A stretch of DNA of 64,000 nt from Bartonella machadoae (GTDB lineage Bacteria > Pseudomonadota > Alphaproteobacteria > Rhizobiales > Rhizobiaceae): assembly GCF_022559585.1 (NCBI RefSeq), contig NZ_CP087114.1:1467095-1531094 (forward strand), read 5' to 3'. A model generated the notes under the pieces. The model was given only the letters and a program-made list of their open reading frames with translations, searched no databases and was not told the origin of the DNA. Numbering within the stretch: the first letter of the stretch is position 1; each line of letters opens with the position of its first letter. The position numbers and the translations under genes were made by a program. Shown in pieces: positions 39,070 through 49,925 of this stretch.

Positions 39070-41439
39070 GTGAAAGCATTAATAAGTAAAAGAGTAATTT
39101 TAAGTAAATTAAGTGTACTGATTTTTAAAAGCGCTATTGCTTTTATTTTAGCTGTGGCTTTATCCTGCTCCGTATATGCTAAAAACCTTCCTTCTTCTGC
39201 TCAAAATCATATCCAAAATCCAGTAAATCCTCTTTCGCTCTCTGCAGATGAACTCATTTACAACCGTGATGATAATACTGTCTCTGCACAAGGCAATGTT
39301 CAAATCGAATATGATGGCAATAAAGTTGTTGCCCAAAAAGTCATCTATAATCAAAAAACAGGACGAATTATAGCGCAAGGAAATGTCGAAATTGTTCAAA
39401 AAGATGGTAATAAAATTTATTCCAATCAAATTGATATGACTAAAGATTTTGGCGAAGGATTCGTGAATGCCTTACGCATTGATACGGCCAACAATATTCA
39501 TTTTGCAGCTTTAAGTGCAACACGAAGTAACAGTGGAATCACAATTTTCAACAATGCCTCCTACACAGCCTGTGAACCTTGCTCCTATAAACCAGAAAGA
39601 GAAGTGTTATGGAAAATTAAAGCAAGAAAAATTATATGGAACAACCTTACAAAAAAAATTCGCTTTGAAAAGAGTCATTTTGAAGTCTTTGGTGTACCGA
39701 TTCTCAAATTTCCAACTTTTGAGATTCATGATCCAACTGTGAAGCGCGCGAGTGGTCTTCTTACACCTCACTTTTTTTATTCTGATTATCTCGGTATGGG
39801 AATAAAAAATTCCTATTTTTGGAATCTCGCTCCTCATTATGATTTTACACTTTCTTCTACTCTCTATACACAACAAGGACTTTTAACTGAAGGGGAATGG
39901 CGTCAACGGTTTAAAACAGGCAATTACAACATTCGCTTTGCTCATATCTATCAAATGAAACCACAAAGTTTTGACCGTGATACGATTGATGCACAGCATA
40001 AGAATCGCTCTATGCTTGCAACGAAAGGTGATTTTCGACTTAATTCGCACTGGACTTATGGATGGGATATTCTCGCACAGTCTGATCGACATTTTAGCCG
40101 TGCCTATAAACTTGAAAACTATGACAATCCTCTACAAATTTCTCAGCTTTATTTGAATGGTCTTGCAGGAAAAAATTACTTTGATATGCGTTTTTATCAT
40201 TTTAAAGTTCAAGATTTGGGCTTAAGTGATCCTTATTATGAGCGCCACTCTCGGCAAGCATGGGTCCTCCCCCGTATTGATTATTTTTTTACGCCAAATG
40301 AATCAATCTATACTGGAAAACTTACCTTCCATAGCAATCTACAATCTCTCTATCGTCGTCATACTGACTTTAATGCTACTGACTGGAATGGAAATCCTCT
40401 CAACGCTGCTAGGCTTTCTGGTATAGCTGGGAGTAGTTTTCGTTTAACAAATGAACTGGAGTGGAAAAAGCGCTTCAACACACGCAATGGACTCATATTC
40501 TCCCCTCTTCTCTCTTTACGAGCTGATATCATCACAACAAATACACATGAAAACGATACTTCTTCTATAACAAAGAGCCTTTCGTCCACTCTTCGCAACA
40601 CAGCATTTCGTGGTATGGTAACTGCTGGTCTAGAATTACGTTATCCCTTTCTTCTTACATTGGGCAATTCTAAGCATATTATAGAACCGACTGCACAAAT
40701 TTTTGTACGCAATGATGAACAATATATCGGACAAATCCCTAACGAAGATGCGCAAAGTTTCATCTTTGATGCAACCACCCTTTTTCAACGCAATAAGTTC
40801 TCTGGTTATGATCGTGTAGAAGGTGGAACAAGAGCCAATATAGGTTTGAGATATTCTGGAAGTTTTGATAATAGTTGGTCTCTTTATGGTCTTGTTGGAC
40901 AGTCCTTTCATTTGGCGGGAAAAAATTCTTTTGCCAAAAATGATTTTGTGAATGTGGGCATTCATTCCAGTCTCGAAGCGGCACGTTCAGACTATGTTGC
41001 AATGTTTGGTGCAAACCATAAGAGTGGTTTTTCCCTAGAAGCTCGTGGACGTTTTGATAAAAACACTGGAAAAGTTCGCCGTAGCGAAATTGAAGCATCA
41101 CAGAAATGGCAAAATTTGGCAGTGGCTATGCAGTATGCCTATATTGCTAGCCAACCAGATTATGAATATCCACAAGAGCGCCAAGAAATTTCTTTTCAAA
41201 CTGGTATTAAACTGGCTAACTATTGGTCTATTAATAGCAATGCCGGTTATGACTTGGTATCTGGTACATTCGTAAAACGAGGAATCAGCTTGAACTACAC
41301 AGATGAATGTTTTGGGCTAACATTCGGTTATCAGCAAACAAACAATCTAGGAAAGAAAACACCTTTGCGAAATTTTAATTTCTCTCTTTCATTACGAACA
41401 ATTGCAGATATTGGAAAAAAGGTAAAATCAGATTTATAA
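39070..41439 (+). CDS. lptD: LPS-assembly outer-membrane protein LptD
   Basis: Outer-membrane barrel that inserts lipopolysaccharide into the outer leaflet. The start is a GTG at 39070 directly after the lptG stop. A signal peptide (about residues 1-37, ending VYA) precedes an N-terminal OstA/jellyroll domain (AQGNVQIEYDGNKVVA, about 60-130) and a long barrel of about 550 residues. The CEPC cysteine pair and a later DECF cysteine are present, as in alphaproteobacterial LptD with its disulfide-linked domains. Length is 789 residues, normal. Confidence 0.94.
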   Translation: MKALISKRVILSKLSVLIFKSAIAFILAVALSCSVYAKNLPSSAQNHIQNPVNPLSLSADELIYNRDDNTVSAQGNVQIEYDGNKVVAQKVIYNQKTGRIIAQGNVEIVQKDGNKIYSNQIDMTKDFGEGFVNALRIDTANNIHFAALSATRSNSGITIFNNASYTACEPCSYKPEREVLWKIKARKIIWNNLTKKIRFEKSHFEVFGVPILKFPTFEIHDPTVKRASGLLTPHFFYSDYLGMGIKNSYFWNLAPHYDFTLSSTLYTQQGLLTEGEWRQRFKTGNYNIRFAHIYQMKPQSFDRDTIDAQHKNRSMLATKGDFRLNSHWTYGWDILAQSDRHFSRAYKLENYDNPLQISQLYLNGLAGKNYFDMRFYHFKVQDLGLSDPYYERHSRQAWVLPRIDYFFTPNESIYTGKLTFHSNLQSLYRRHTDFNATDWNGNPLNAARLSGIAGSSFRLTNELEWKKRFNTRNGLIFSPLLSLRADIITTNTHENDTSSITKSLSSTLRNTAFRGMVTAGLELRYPFLLTLGNSKHIIEPTAQIFVRNDEQYIGQIPNEDAQSFIFDATTLFQRNKFSGYDRVEGGTRANIGLRYSGSFDNSWSLYGLVGQSFHLAGKNSFAKNDFVNVGIHSSLEAARSDYVAMFGANHKSGFSLEARGRFDKNTGKVRRSEIEASQKWQNLAVAMQYAYIASQPDYEYPQERQEISFQTGIKLANYWSINSNAGYDLVSGTFVKRGISLNYTDECFGLTFGYQQTNNLGKKTPLRNFNFSLSLRTIADIGKKVKSDL

Positions 41440-41557
41440 AGAGTCAGATTTATGAAGAGAATGTATAAGCAATTTAACTTATTATTGTTTTTATGAAAAA
41501 AAACGTATATTTTAAGTAGTTGATGAAAATTAATAAATAATGCGAAGGCCTATTTAC

Positions 41558-42514
41558 ATGAATAAATTGAAAAAGCGTATTCTTGCTTTACTTTGTATTG
41601 CATCTTTAAGCGCAAGCAACATGCTGATAAGTGGATTTTTAATTTCACCGGTTTTCGCGCAGACTGCCATTGTTGTTACAGTCAATGGTAATCCTATCAC
41701 AAATTACGATATTCAAAGACGTGCTGCTTTTCTCAAACTCCAACAAAAGCAGGGTAATCTTATTGCACAAGCAAAAGCTGAGCTTATCAATGAAACCCTC
41801 AAAAATATCGAAATAAAGCGCCGAAATATTGAAGTAAGTAAGAATGATGTTGACAGTGCTTTTGAAAATTTTGCAACGCAAAATAATATGACCATTGAGC
41901 AGCTAGACCAAATTCTGATTCAAAATGATATCACCGTGCAACACTTCAAAGATTACATCCGTGGACAGATAGGATGGGGGCGTCTTGTTAATGCACGCTA
42001 TCAAGCCGAAACAAGTATGGTTACAGAACAAGAAGCTGTCCGCAGAATATTAAAAAATGGTGGTATTAAGCCTTCTACCAATGAATATACACTCCAGAGA
42101 ATTGTTTTTGTTATTCCTGCACACCGCCGTTCAGAAATCTTTGAGAGACGGCAAAGAGAAGCAAACAATTTTCGCGCACATTTCCGAGGATGTGCTAATG
42201 CACGAAATCAAGCAAGAGGCATTTTAGATGTTACTATCCGTCACTTGGGAAAATTTCTTGAACCGCAACTTCCCAGTGCATGGGAACAGGCCATCCTTGC
42301 AACACCTGTCGGAAAAATGACAAAATTCCAAGAAACATCTGATGGAATTGAAGCGGTTGCTGTCTGTAAAATCAAAAGAGTTTCTGATGATTACGTAGCG
42401 CGGCTGATATTTTCCATTCAAGATAATAAACAAAAGAGCCCGCAAAAACTTGAGAAATTGAGCGAAAAATATTTAGACGAATTGCGGCGGGCGGCACGTA
42501 TTCAAAACTCATAA
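41558..42514 (+). CDS. surA: SurA-like periplasmic chaperone/peptidyl-prolyl isomerase
   Basis: Periplasmic protein that escorts outer-membrane proteins to the Bam complex. A signal peptide covers about residues 1-34 (ending VFAQ). The SurA N-terminal domain follows (VVTVNGNPITNYDIQRRAAFLKL, NETLKNIEIKRR). A parvulin-like region is reduced and degenerate compared with E. coli SurA. I chose the ATG at 41558, with AAGG eight bases upstream; an ATG at 41540 is in frame. Its place between lptD and pdxA is the standard surA neighbourhood, and it overlaps pdxA by one base. Confidence 0.85.
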   Translation: MNKLKKRILALLCIASLSASNMLISGFLISPVFAQTAIVVTVNGNPITNYDIQRRAAFLKLQQKQGNLIAQAKAELINETLKNIEIKRRNIEVSKNDVDSAFENFATQNNMTIEQLDQILIQNDITVQHFKDYIRGQIGWGRLVNARYQAETSMVTEQEAVRRILKNGGIKPSTNEYTLQRIVFVIPAHRRSEIFERRQREANNFRAHFRGCANARNQARGILDVTIRHLGKFLEPQLPSAWEQAILATPVGKMTKFQETSDGIEAVAVCKIKRVSDDYVARLIFSIQDNKQKSPQKLEKLSEKYLDELRRAARIQNS

Positions 42515-43527
42515 TGGCTGTCCTTATTGTTAGTAGTGGTGATCCTGCTGGTATTGGTCCTGAAATAGTAATAAAAGCGTGGAATTTGCGTGTTACGCGT
42601 CAAATTCCACCTTTCGCCCTTCTGGCTGATCCAGATGTCATTCGTACACGCGCCCATTTCCTACAGATCAATGTTGAAGTAGAGTCTGTTTTTACAGATA
42701 ATCCTGTAAAAAATTTTCAAGCCGCTCTTCCTGTAATACCATTAGAAAATCGACAGAGTAGTCAACCAGGCTTACCTTCACCAAATAATGCTGCAGGAAC
42801 AATTGAAGCGATTAAACGTAGCGTTCAATTAATCCAGAGCGGCTATGCATGTGCACTTGTTACGTGTCCTATTGCTAAAAAAAATCTTTACGATGCCGGA
42901 TTTGAATTTCCAGGTCATACAGAGTTCTTAGCCGATTTGGCTTATCAAAACTCCCATAAATGTTATCATCCGGTTATGATGTTATCAGGGCCTCGATTAA
43001 AGACAGTTCCCATTACTGTTCATGTTCCATTCAAAGAGGTTCCTTCATACCTTACCCGCGAGCGCATCATTCAAACGGCACTTATTACTGAACACGACCT
43101 AAGAACACGCTTTAAAATAACTTCACCCCGTCTTGCTATTGCTGGACTTAACCCTCATGCGGGAGAAGAAGGTACAATGGGAAAAGAAGAGAGTGCAACT
43201 ATTATCCCCGCTATTGAATATCTTAAAAAGAAAGGACTCAATATCATAGGTCCACTGCCTGCCGATACGATGTTCCATGAATCTGCAAGAAAGAGATATG
43301 ATGTTGCTCTTTGTATGTACCATGATCAAGCTCTTATTCCTGTTAAGACACTGGACTTTGATACCACTGTCAACATCACTTTAGGGCTACCTTTTATTCG
43401 TACTTCTCCAGATCACGGAACTGCTTTTGATATTGCTGATAAAGGAATTGCCTCTCCTGAAAGCTTTATCGCTGCTCTTAAACTTGCAAATCAACTTGCG
43501 GACAATAACTTTCATGCCAATAGATAA
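42514..43527 (+). CDS. pdxA: 4-hydroxythreonine-4-phosphate dehydrogenase
   Basis: NAD-dependent enzyme of the DXP-dependent vitamin B6 pathway. The [10 protein letters not shown] motif lies at the N-terminus, GHTEFLADL in the middle and [11 protein letters not shown] near the C-terminus, where metal ligands reside. Length is 337 residues. Its start overlaps the surA-like gene and its end overlaps rsmA, so the three are one unit. Confidence 0.95.
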   Translation: MAVLIVSSGDPAGIGPEIVIKAWNLRVTRQIPPFALLADPDVIRTRAHFLQINVEVESVFTDNPVKNFQAALPVIPLENRQSSQPGLPSPNNAAGTIEAIKRSVQLIQSGYACALVTCPIAKKNLYDAGFEFPGHTEFLADLAYQNSHKCYHPVMMLSGPRLKTVPITVHVPFKEVPSYLTRERIIQTALITEHDLRTRFKITSPRLAIAGLNPHAGEEGTMGKEESATIIPAIEYLKKKGLNIIGPLPADTMFHESARKRYDVALCMYHDQALIPVKTLDFDTTVNITLGLPFIRTSPDHGTAFDIADKGIASPESFIAALKLANQLADNNFHANR

Positions 43528-44344
43528 TCTCCCTCCTCTGCGTGAGGTTATTAATATGTACGGCTTGCAAGCTCATAAATCCTTGGGACAAAATTTCCTT
43601 TTTGATCTTAATCTCACATCTAAAATTGCGCATCAAGCAGGAAATCTAGAAGGAAAACCTGTTATTGAAGTCGGCCCTGGTCCTGGTGGTTTGACACGTG
43701 CTTTGCTTGCAAAGGGTGCTATGGTAACAGCTATAGAGCGTGACGAACGCTGTATACCAGCTCTCTTAGAGATAGAAAAATACTATCCACAAAAGCTAAA
43801 AATTATTTATAATGATGCACTAAAGCAAGATTTCTCAAAAATCTTTGAAAAATCTTTGGAAAAACCACGCATTATTGCCAATCTTCCCTATAATATTGGA
43901 ACACAACTCTTATTAAATTGGCTGTTGGCTGAACCGTGGCCGCCTTTTTATGAATCAATGACGCTAATGTTTCAACGAGAAGTTGCAAAGCGTATTACTG
44001 CGAAGCCTCAATCTGCACATTATGGACGTCTTAGTGTCTTAACTGGATGGCGTACCATTGCTAAAATTGCTTTTGATATTCCCCCTCAAGCCTTTATACC
44101 ACCCCCAAAAATAACTTCTTCTGTTGTCCATATCATTCCACAAACAGAACCTCTTCCCTGTTCCGCACAAAATCTAAGCTTTATTACAAAAATTGCTTTT
44201 GGACAAAGACGAAAAATGCTTCGTCAAAATCTTAAAGCAGTTGGAGGTGAAATGCTGTTAGAAAAAGCTGGTATTGATGGAACACGCCGTGCTGAAACAC
44301 TTTCAATTTCTGAATTTGTCACGTTAGCCAATTTACTAATCTAA
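43514..44344 (+). CDS. rsmA: 16S rRNA (adenine(1518)-N6/adenine(1519)-N6)-dimethyltransferase
   Basis: KsgA/RsmA, which dimethylates two adjacent adenines near the 3' end of 16S rRNA. The SAM motif [16 protein letters not shown] and the catalytic [11 protein letters not shown] motif are intact, as is [10 protein letters not shown] at the N-terminus. I chose the ATG at 43514, giving 276 residues, with a 14-base overlap with pdxA. The frame is open further upstream inside pdxA without homology. Confidence 0.95.
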   Translation: MPIDNLPPLREVINMYGLQAHKSLGQNFLFDLNLTSKIAHQAGNLEGKPVIEVGPGPGGLTRALLAKGAMVTAIERDERCIPALLEIEKYYPQKLKIIYNDALKQDFSKIFEKSLEKPRIIANLPYNIGTQLLLNWLLAEPWPPFYESMTLMFQREVAKRITAKPQSAHYGRLSVLTGWRTIAKIAFDIPPQAFIPPPKITSSVVHIIPQTEPLPCSAQNLSFITKIAFGQRRKMLRQNLKAVGGEMLLEKAGIDGTRRAETLSISEFVTLANLLI

Positions 44345-44426
44345 AAAGTATAACTTTATCATCCGTTTTTTTATCTTACAAACGATAATATCCATTTATT
44401 TATCACTTTTAAAAGTAATAAAAACA

Positions 44427-45074
44427 TTAATTAACCTCTTCGGTCATAAGCCTACCAATAAAAGATTCTAGAAAAGAACCTCTTTCACGTTTTGCTGTTT
44501 CGGCTAAATAAATCGCTTTAATAAGCGAGGTGGATTGATTCAAATCCTCATTAATAACAACATAGTCGTAAGAGCGCCAATGTTGCATTTCCGTTCGTGC
44601 ATTCTTCAATCGTAAATTAATGATATCTTGGCTGTCTTCTGCTCGACGATGCAAACGCGAAACAAGCTCCTTCATTGATGGTGGAAGAATAAAAACAGAG
44701 ACGGTATCCCCAGGCATCTCTTTTTGAAGCTGTTCGGTACCTTGATAATCAATATCGAATAACATATCGCGTCCAGCTTTTAATACATTTTCAACGCTTT
44801 CACGTAATGTCCCGTAATAATTTCCATGAACTTCTGCCCATTCAATAAACGCATTATCATCACGTCTGCGTTCGAACTCTTTCTTTGAGACGAAATGATA
44901 ATGAAGACCATCTACCTCACTCAAACGCCGTTGTCGTGTTGTCATACTTACAGAAAGCTCTAATTGTCCCTCTTTCAAGAGTAACCGTGAAAGCGTTGAT
45001 TTTCCTGCTCCTGAAGGTGAAGAGAGAATAAATAAAAAACCCCGACGCTGCTCTTTTTTTAGCATCTCATTCAT
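44427..45074 (-). CDS. gmk: guanylate kinase
   Basis: Phosphorylates GMP to GDP. The P-loop SSPSGAGKSTLSRLL starts near residue 17, followed by the GMP-binding region (SVSMTTRQRR, DGLHYHFVSKKEF). Length is 215 residues. It is convergent with rsmA and follows mltG on the same strand after about 80 bases. Confidence 0.96.
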   Translation of the reverse strand: MNEMLKKEQRRGFLFILSSPSGAGKSTLSRLLLKEGQLELSVSMTTRQRRLSEVDGLHYHFVSKKEFERRRDDNAFIEWAEVHGNYYGTLRESVENVLKAGRDMLFDIDYQGTEQLQKEMPGDTVSVFILPPSMKELVSRLHRRAEDSQDIINLRLKNARTEMQHWRSYDYVVINEDLNQSTSLIKAIYLAETAKRERGSFLESFIGRLMTEEVN

Positions 45075-45155
45075 CCTTAAAGAATGTTATCATACCGCTC
45101 TACTTTTTTACTTTTCTGCAAACTTTAATAATACATTTTCTACAGTCAAAAAAGG

Positions 45156-46226
45156 CTAATGCGTTGCCTTTAATGCACGCCACTTGCGAACATTTTCATT
45201 ATGTTCTTCTAAAGTCCTAGAAAAAACATGCCCTCCCGAACCATCAGCGACAAAATAGAGGTCATCACTGCTTGGCGAATGTGCCACCGCTTTCAAAGAA
45301 TCCCGACCTGGATTTGCAATCGCCGTTGGTGGTAAACCATTAATTTTATAAGTATTATAGGGTGTTTCCTTATCAAGATCTGAACGATAAATGGCACGAC
45401 CAGATGGTATTCCTTTCCCACCAAAAAGACCATAAATGACCGTTGGATCAGACTGAAGACGCATATGTTTTGCAAGACGGTTATAAAAAACCGCAGCAAC
45501 CTTCGGTCTCTCTGCTGCAATTCCCGTTTCTTTCTCAACAATCGAGGCCAATATAACAAATTCCTCTATGGATTTTATTGGTAAATCGGGTGAACGCGTA
45601 GCCCATATAGCATGAATTAATTTTGTCTGTCCTTCACGCAATCTTTTGATAATTTCTTCACGCGTTGTTCCGCGAATAAAACGAACCGTATCCGTCATTA
45701 AACTCCCCTCAGGAGGTAAAACTTTCGGCAGATCGCCAATTAAAATGTCATTAGCAGCTAATCGATCGAAGACTTGTTGAACAGTTAACCCTTCTGGTAC
45801 TGTAAAGGTATATTCAATAGATTTGCCTTTCACAAGAATATCCATAATATCCCGCATTGAAGCATGTGCTGGAATCAAATATTCTCCTGCTTTAAGATGT
45901 GTTGTTTTTTGATGGTATCCAACCCCATAAACAAAAATATCAGCAGACCGAATAAGACCACGCTTTTCAAGTAGTGAAGCAATTTCACGAATTCCTGTTC
46001 TAGGATGGATAAGAATAATTTGTTCTTCCTGTGTCTCACCTTTTCCCTCAAAAATACTTTTTCCAATATAAAGAGGAATACTTATGGCCAAAATAATGAC
46101 CATAATGAGCATTAGAAAAAGGTGACCAAGAATGACTAAGGGATTCCGTGCGATAGATGACTTCTTTTGTTTCTTATGTGCTAACATATCATTCTCTGTG
46201 AGATGATCTAAAGAGAAATCATTCAC
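45156..46226 (-). CDS. mltG: endolytic transglycosylase MltG (YceG-like)
   Basis: Inner-membrane enzyme that cuts nascent glycan strands and may set their length. One membrane helix lies near residues 30-52. A LysM-like part follows, then the YceG domain. The catalytic glutamate is in ILASIVEKETG, and the signature VAAVFYNRLAKHMRLQSDP follows it. Length is 356 residues. It lies between fabF and gmk, the usual order in Rhizobiales. Confidence 0.93.
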   Translation of the reverse strand: MNDFSLDHLTENDMLAHKKQKKSSIARNPLVILGHLFLMLIMVIILAISIPLYIGKSIFEGKGETQEEQIILIHPRTGIREIASLLEKRGLIRSADIFVYGVGYHQKTTHLKAGEYLIPAHASMRDIMDILVKGKSIEYTFTVPEGLTVQQVFDRLAANDILIGDLPKVLPPEGSLMTDTVRFIRGTTREEIIKRLREGQTKLIHAIWATRSPDLPIKSIEEFVILASIVEKETGIAAERPKVAAVFYNRLAKHMRLQSDPTVIYGLFGGKGIPSGRAIYRSDLDKETPYNTYKINGLPPTAIANPGRDSLKAVAHSPSSDDLYFVADGSGGHVFSRTLEEHNENVRKWRALKATH

Positions 46227-46351
46227 ATCCTTTCATGGTTTTCCATTTTTCACATCGGATACAATTCTCATCCTCGAATTTTTTAAATATCACAACGCGC
46301 ATTTCTCATTGATTTATATAAAGTAGAAAACTCACAAACAAACAAGGGTTG

Positions 46352-47614
46352 TTATTCCCCAAAGCGCCGCATCACTAAAGATGCATTTGTACCACCAAAC
46401 CCAAAAGAATTAGAAAGAATCGTATTAATTTTTCGCTCGCGCGGTTTATGCGGAACAAGGTCAATTTTTGTTTCCATGGATGGTTTATCAAGATTAAGTG
46501 TTGCTGGAGCTATATTATCTCGTATAGCTAAAACACAAAAAATGGACTCAGCGGCACCAGCTGCACCAAGTAAATGCCCCACAGATGACTTTGTTGATGA
46601 CATGGATACTTGTGATGCATAATGTCCTAAAACACGCTCAACTGCTGCTAACTCTATGGTATCAGCCATTGTTGAAGTCCCGTGGGCATTAATATAATCA
46701 AGTTCGCTTACATTTACCTGTGCACGCTTAAGAGCAGCCATCATACTACGCTGTGCACCTTCACCACTCTCTGAGGGTGCAGTAATGTGATAAGCATCAC
46801 CAGATAAACCGTAGCCAATAACCTCAGCATAAATACGCGCACCGCGTTTTTTAGCGTGTTCAAGCTCTTCTAAAACGATAATTCCGGCTCCCTCACCCAT
46901 CACAAAACCATCACGATCAGTATCATAAGGGCGTGATGCTCTCTCAGGATCATCATTACGACAAGTAGAAAGAGCTCTGCAAGCTGAAAAACCAGCAAGA
47001 GATATTCGATTTATCGGAGATTCAGTACCACCTGCTACCATGACATCGGCATCACCCAAAGCAATCAAACGTGCTGCATCACCAATTGCATGTGCACCTG
47101 TCGAACAAGCGGTTACAACCGAATGATTGGGACCGCGCAAACCATATTTGATAGACACATAACCAGAAGCAAGATTAATCAAACGCCCTGGAATAAAAAA
47201 GGGGGAAACACGTCGTGGACCTTTATCACGAAGCGTATAACCAGCCTCCACAATGCCTTCAATGCCGCCAATACCTGAACCAATTAATACACCTGTACAA
47301 ACTTGATCTTCATCACTCTTGGGAAACCACTCAGCATCTGCAAGAGCTTGGTCAGCAGCAGCTATTGCATAAACAATAAATGCATCAACTTTACGCTGTT
47401 CATTGGAAGCCATATGCAAATCAGCATTATACGTACCATCTGTTCCATCACCCAAAGGAATACGGGCAGCGATCTGACATGGTAAATCGGATACATCGAA
47501 TTCAGTAATGCGTCGAACACCACTCTTCCCTTCAAGAAGCCGTTTCCAACTATATTCGACATCACCAGCTAATGGGGATACCAATCCTAAACCAGTAACA
47601 ACAACACGTCTCAT
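46352..47614 (-). CDS. fabF: beta-ketoacyl-ACP synthase II
   Basis: Condensing enzyme of fatty acid elongation. The catalytic cysteine is in VVTACSTGAHAIG (near residue 165). The two histidines are in NAHGTSTMADTIE and GHLLGAAGAAE. Length is 420 residues. It follows acpP by about 100 bases, as in most proteobacteria. Confidence 0.96.
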   Translation of the reverse strand: MRRVVVTGLGLVSPLAGDVEYSWKRLLEGKSGVRRITEFDVSDLPCQIAARIPLGDGTDGTYNADLHMASNEQRKVDAFIVYAIAAADQALADAEWFPKSDEDQVCTGVLIGSGIGGIEGIVEAGYTLRDKGPRRVSPFFIPGRLINLASGYVSIKYGLRGPNHSVVTACSTGAHAIGDAARLIALGDADVMVAGGTESPINRISLAGFSACRALSTCRNDDPERASRPYDTDRDGFVMGEGAGIIVLEELEHAKKRGARIYAEVIGYGLSGDAYHITAPSESGEGAQRSMMAALKRAQVNVSELDYINAHGTSTMADTIELAAVERVLGHYASQVSMSSTKSSVGHLLGAAGAAESIFCVLAIRDNIAPATLNLDKPSMETKIDLVPHKPRERKINTILSNSFGFGGTNASLVMRRFGE

Positions 47615-47715
47615 GATTTACAACCTTGAATTGAAACTTATCTCTCAAAGTTTACTTTTCAAAATAGTTTGAAAGAACAGAGGCAAAAGCGCAAAATGCT
47701 TCTGCCTTTCAGTCA

Positions 47716-47952
47716 TTATGTAGAAGCCTTATCGATAAACTTTACTGCATCACCCACTGTGAAAATCGTTTCAGCGGCCTCATCTGGTATTTCTACACCA
47801 AATTCTTCTTCAAAAGCCATAACAAGCTCAACTGTATCAAGGCTATCTGCTCCTAGATCATCGATAAAGCTTGCATTCTCTACCACCTTATCTGCATTAA
47901 CTCCAAGATGCTCCACGATAATTTTCTTAACGCGCTCTACTGTATCACTCAT
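47716..47952 (-). CDS. acpP: acyl carrier protein
   Basis: Small acidic carrier of fatty acid intermediates, 78 residues. The phosphopantetheine attachment serine is in [19 protein letters not shown]. The protein is intact and typical. It lies between fabG (270 bases upstream) and fabF. Confidence 0.97.
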   Translation of the reverse strand: MSDTVERVKKIIVEHLGVNADKVVENASFIDDLGADSLDTVELVMAFEEEFGVEIPDEAAETIFTVGDAVKFIDKAST

Positions 47953-48222
47953 ATTGAAATCCTCGAATTTATATTTTTCCTATAATTTGGTTAGCTATAT
48001 CGGCTCATCTAATCAAGCAATAGATGCATTATCTCTAAAGATTTTAGCAATGATTTAAAACTTCCTGTGGATATCCCCTAAAAAATGAACCAATCTGACA
48101 TTCCGACATAAGTTAACTAATTTACTATACTAAGGGAATGAAGGAAATACATTCATTTTTACACTCCACTCATATTATTTAAAATAATACAGTTTATAAA
48201 TCAATGTGGAATAAAAAAATAC

Positions 48223-48960
48223 TTAAATCATTGCCATTCCACCGTTAATGTGTAGTGTTTGACCAGTTACGTACGCTGCCGCATCACTCGCTAAATACAC
48301 AGCAGCAAAAGCGATTTCTTCTCCACTCCCCATACGCTTCATTGGAATAGCCGCCATAATCGTTTCCTTTTGCTTGTCATTGAGTTTATCCGTCATTGCG
48401 GACTTAATAAATCCTGGAGCAATACAATTAACCGTAACATTCCGTGAAGCAATTTCCTGTGCCAATGCTTTAGAAAAGCCTATCAAACCAGCTTTTGCAG
48501 CACAATAGTTGGTTTGCCCAGGATTTCCTACAACACCAACAATAGATGTTATGTTAATAACCCTTCCATAACGCCGCCGCATCATAGAATGTATCAATTC
48601 ACGTGTTAAAAGAGAAGCAGCGGTTAAATTAACAGCTAAGACATCATCCCAGTCTTGATCCTGCATACGTACAAAAAGACCGTCTCGCGTGATTCCTGCA
48701 TTGTTAACAAGGATATCAACGCCCCCCATCTCTTTTTCCGCTGTTTTAGCTAATTGCTTAATAGATTCACGGTCAGAAAGATTAGCAGGAAACACAAAAA
48801 CGTCTTTTCCCAGATCTGTAGCCACTTCTTTAAGTTTATCTTCACGTGTTCCATGGAGCCCAACAATCGCTCCTTGTGCATGAAAACAACGCGCTATTGC
48901 CTCACCAATTCCTCCCGATGCCCCTGTTATAAGAGCTTTACGACCTGTTAACTTAAACAT
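48223..48960 (-). CDS. fabG: 3-oxoacyl-ACP reductase
   Basis: NADPH-dependent short-chain dehydrogenase of fatty acid elongation. The nucleotide motif TGASGGIGEAIAR lies at residue 14, NNAGITRDG near 88, and the catalytic tyrosine-lysine pair in NYCAAKAG near 150. Length is 245 residues. It starts about 20 bases after the end of fabD. Confidence 0.96.
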   Translation of the reverse strand: MFKLTGRKALITGASGGIGEAIARCFHAQGAIVGLHGTREDKLKEVATDLGKDVFVFPANLSDRESIKQLAKTAEKEMGGVDILVNNAGITRDGLFVRMQDQDWDDVLAVNLTAASLLTRELIHSMMRRRYGRVINITSIVGVVGNPGQTNYCAAKAGLIGFSKALAQEIASRNVTVNCIAPGFIKSAMTDKLNDKQKETIMAAIPMKRMGSGEEIAFAAVYLASDAAAYVTGQTLHINGGMAMI

Positions 48961-48980
48961 TTTTATGACTCCTTCATCGA

Positions 48981-49925
48981 TTAAACGCTAAGCATCTGTA
49001 GTGCTGTTTCTATTTCCCCTGCTGTTCCAATTGTTAATCCCTTTATGTCCTTGTTAATACGACGTGTTAAACCTGTTAATACTTTTCCAGAACCAACTTC
49101 AAAAACTGTATCAATCCCATGAGCACTCATCCATTCTATAGTTTCGCGCCACCGTACTCTCCCTGTCACTTGTTGAACAAGAAGTGTCATAATACGCTCT
49201 GGATCACTCTCTGGTGCAACAGAAACATTGGAAATTAGAGGAACAAGAGGGGGGCTTTTGTTAACAGTCAAAAGCGCTTTCTTCATGGCATCAGCAGCAG
49301 GTTGCATTAAGGACGAATGAAAAGGCGCAGAAACAGGAAGAAGAAGTGCACGTTTAGCACCTTTTTTTGACGCAATTTCCACTGCTGTTTCAACAGCTAT
49401 TGCTTCACCTGAAATAACAATTTGTCCACCACCATTATCATTAGCAATCTGGCATACTCCTTCTCCAGAAACAGCCTCACAAATTCCTTCTACATCTTTT
49501 TCATCCAAACCGATAAGGGCTGCCATAGAGCCTTTACCAACAGCAACAGCAGCCTGCATAGCATTGCCGCGAATACGCAAAAGCCTCGCTGTATCAGTAA
49601 GACTAAATGTACCAGCTGCACAAAGAGCCGAATATTCTCCCAAAGAATGGCCTGCAACAAATTTTATCTTTTCTTTTATATTAAATCCCAATTGTTCCAT
49701 CACACGAATAATTGCTATGGATACAGCCATTAATGCTGGCTGAGTATTTGCTGTTAGCATTAAAATATCTGCTGGTCCTTCAAAAATGATATCTGATAAT
49801 TTCTCACCTAAGGCATCATCAACTTCTTCAAAAACCATCCGAGCGGCAACAAATTGTTCTGCAAGCGCTTTGCCCATACCAACAAGCTGGCTCCCTTGCC
49901 CTGGAAAAATAAAAGCAGCTACCAT
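48981..49925 (-). CDS. fabD: malonyl-CoA:ACP transacylase
   Basis: Loads malonate onto acyl carrier protein. The GQGSQ motif is at the N-terminus, the catalytic serine in GHSLGEYSAL near residue 92, and the histidine in PVSAPFHSSLM near 200. I chose the ATG at 49925 because GAGGAG lies seven bases upstream and it gives MVAAFIFPGQGSQ. Length is 314 residues. It heads the fab cluster. Confidence 0.95.
   Translation of the reverse strand: MVAAFIFPGQGSQLVGMGKALAEQFVAARMVFEEVDDALGEKLSDIIFEGPADILMLTANTQPALMAVSIAIIRVMEQLGFNIKEKIKFVAGHSLGEYSALCAAGTFSLTDTARLLRIRGNAMQAAVAVGKGSMAALIGLDEKDVEGICEAVSGEGVCQIANDNGGGQIVISGEAIAVETAVEIASKKGAKRALLLPVSAPFHSSLMQPAADAMKKALLTVNKSPPLVPLISNVSVAPESDPERIMTLLVQQVTGRVRWRETIEWMSAHGIDTVFEVGSGKVLTGLTRRINKDIKGLTIGTAGEIETALQMLSV

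Noticed and set aside
44345..44426. Terminator between rsmA and gmk
   Set aside because: The only dyad is ACTTTTAAAAGT, which is short, AT-only and without a loop or a GC-rich stem.
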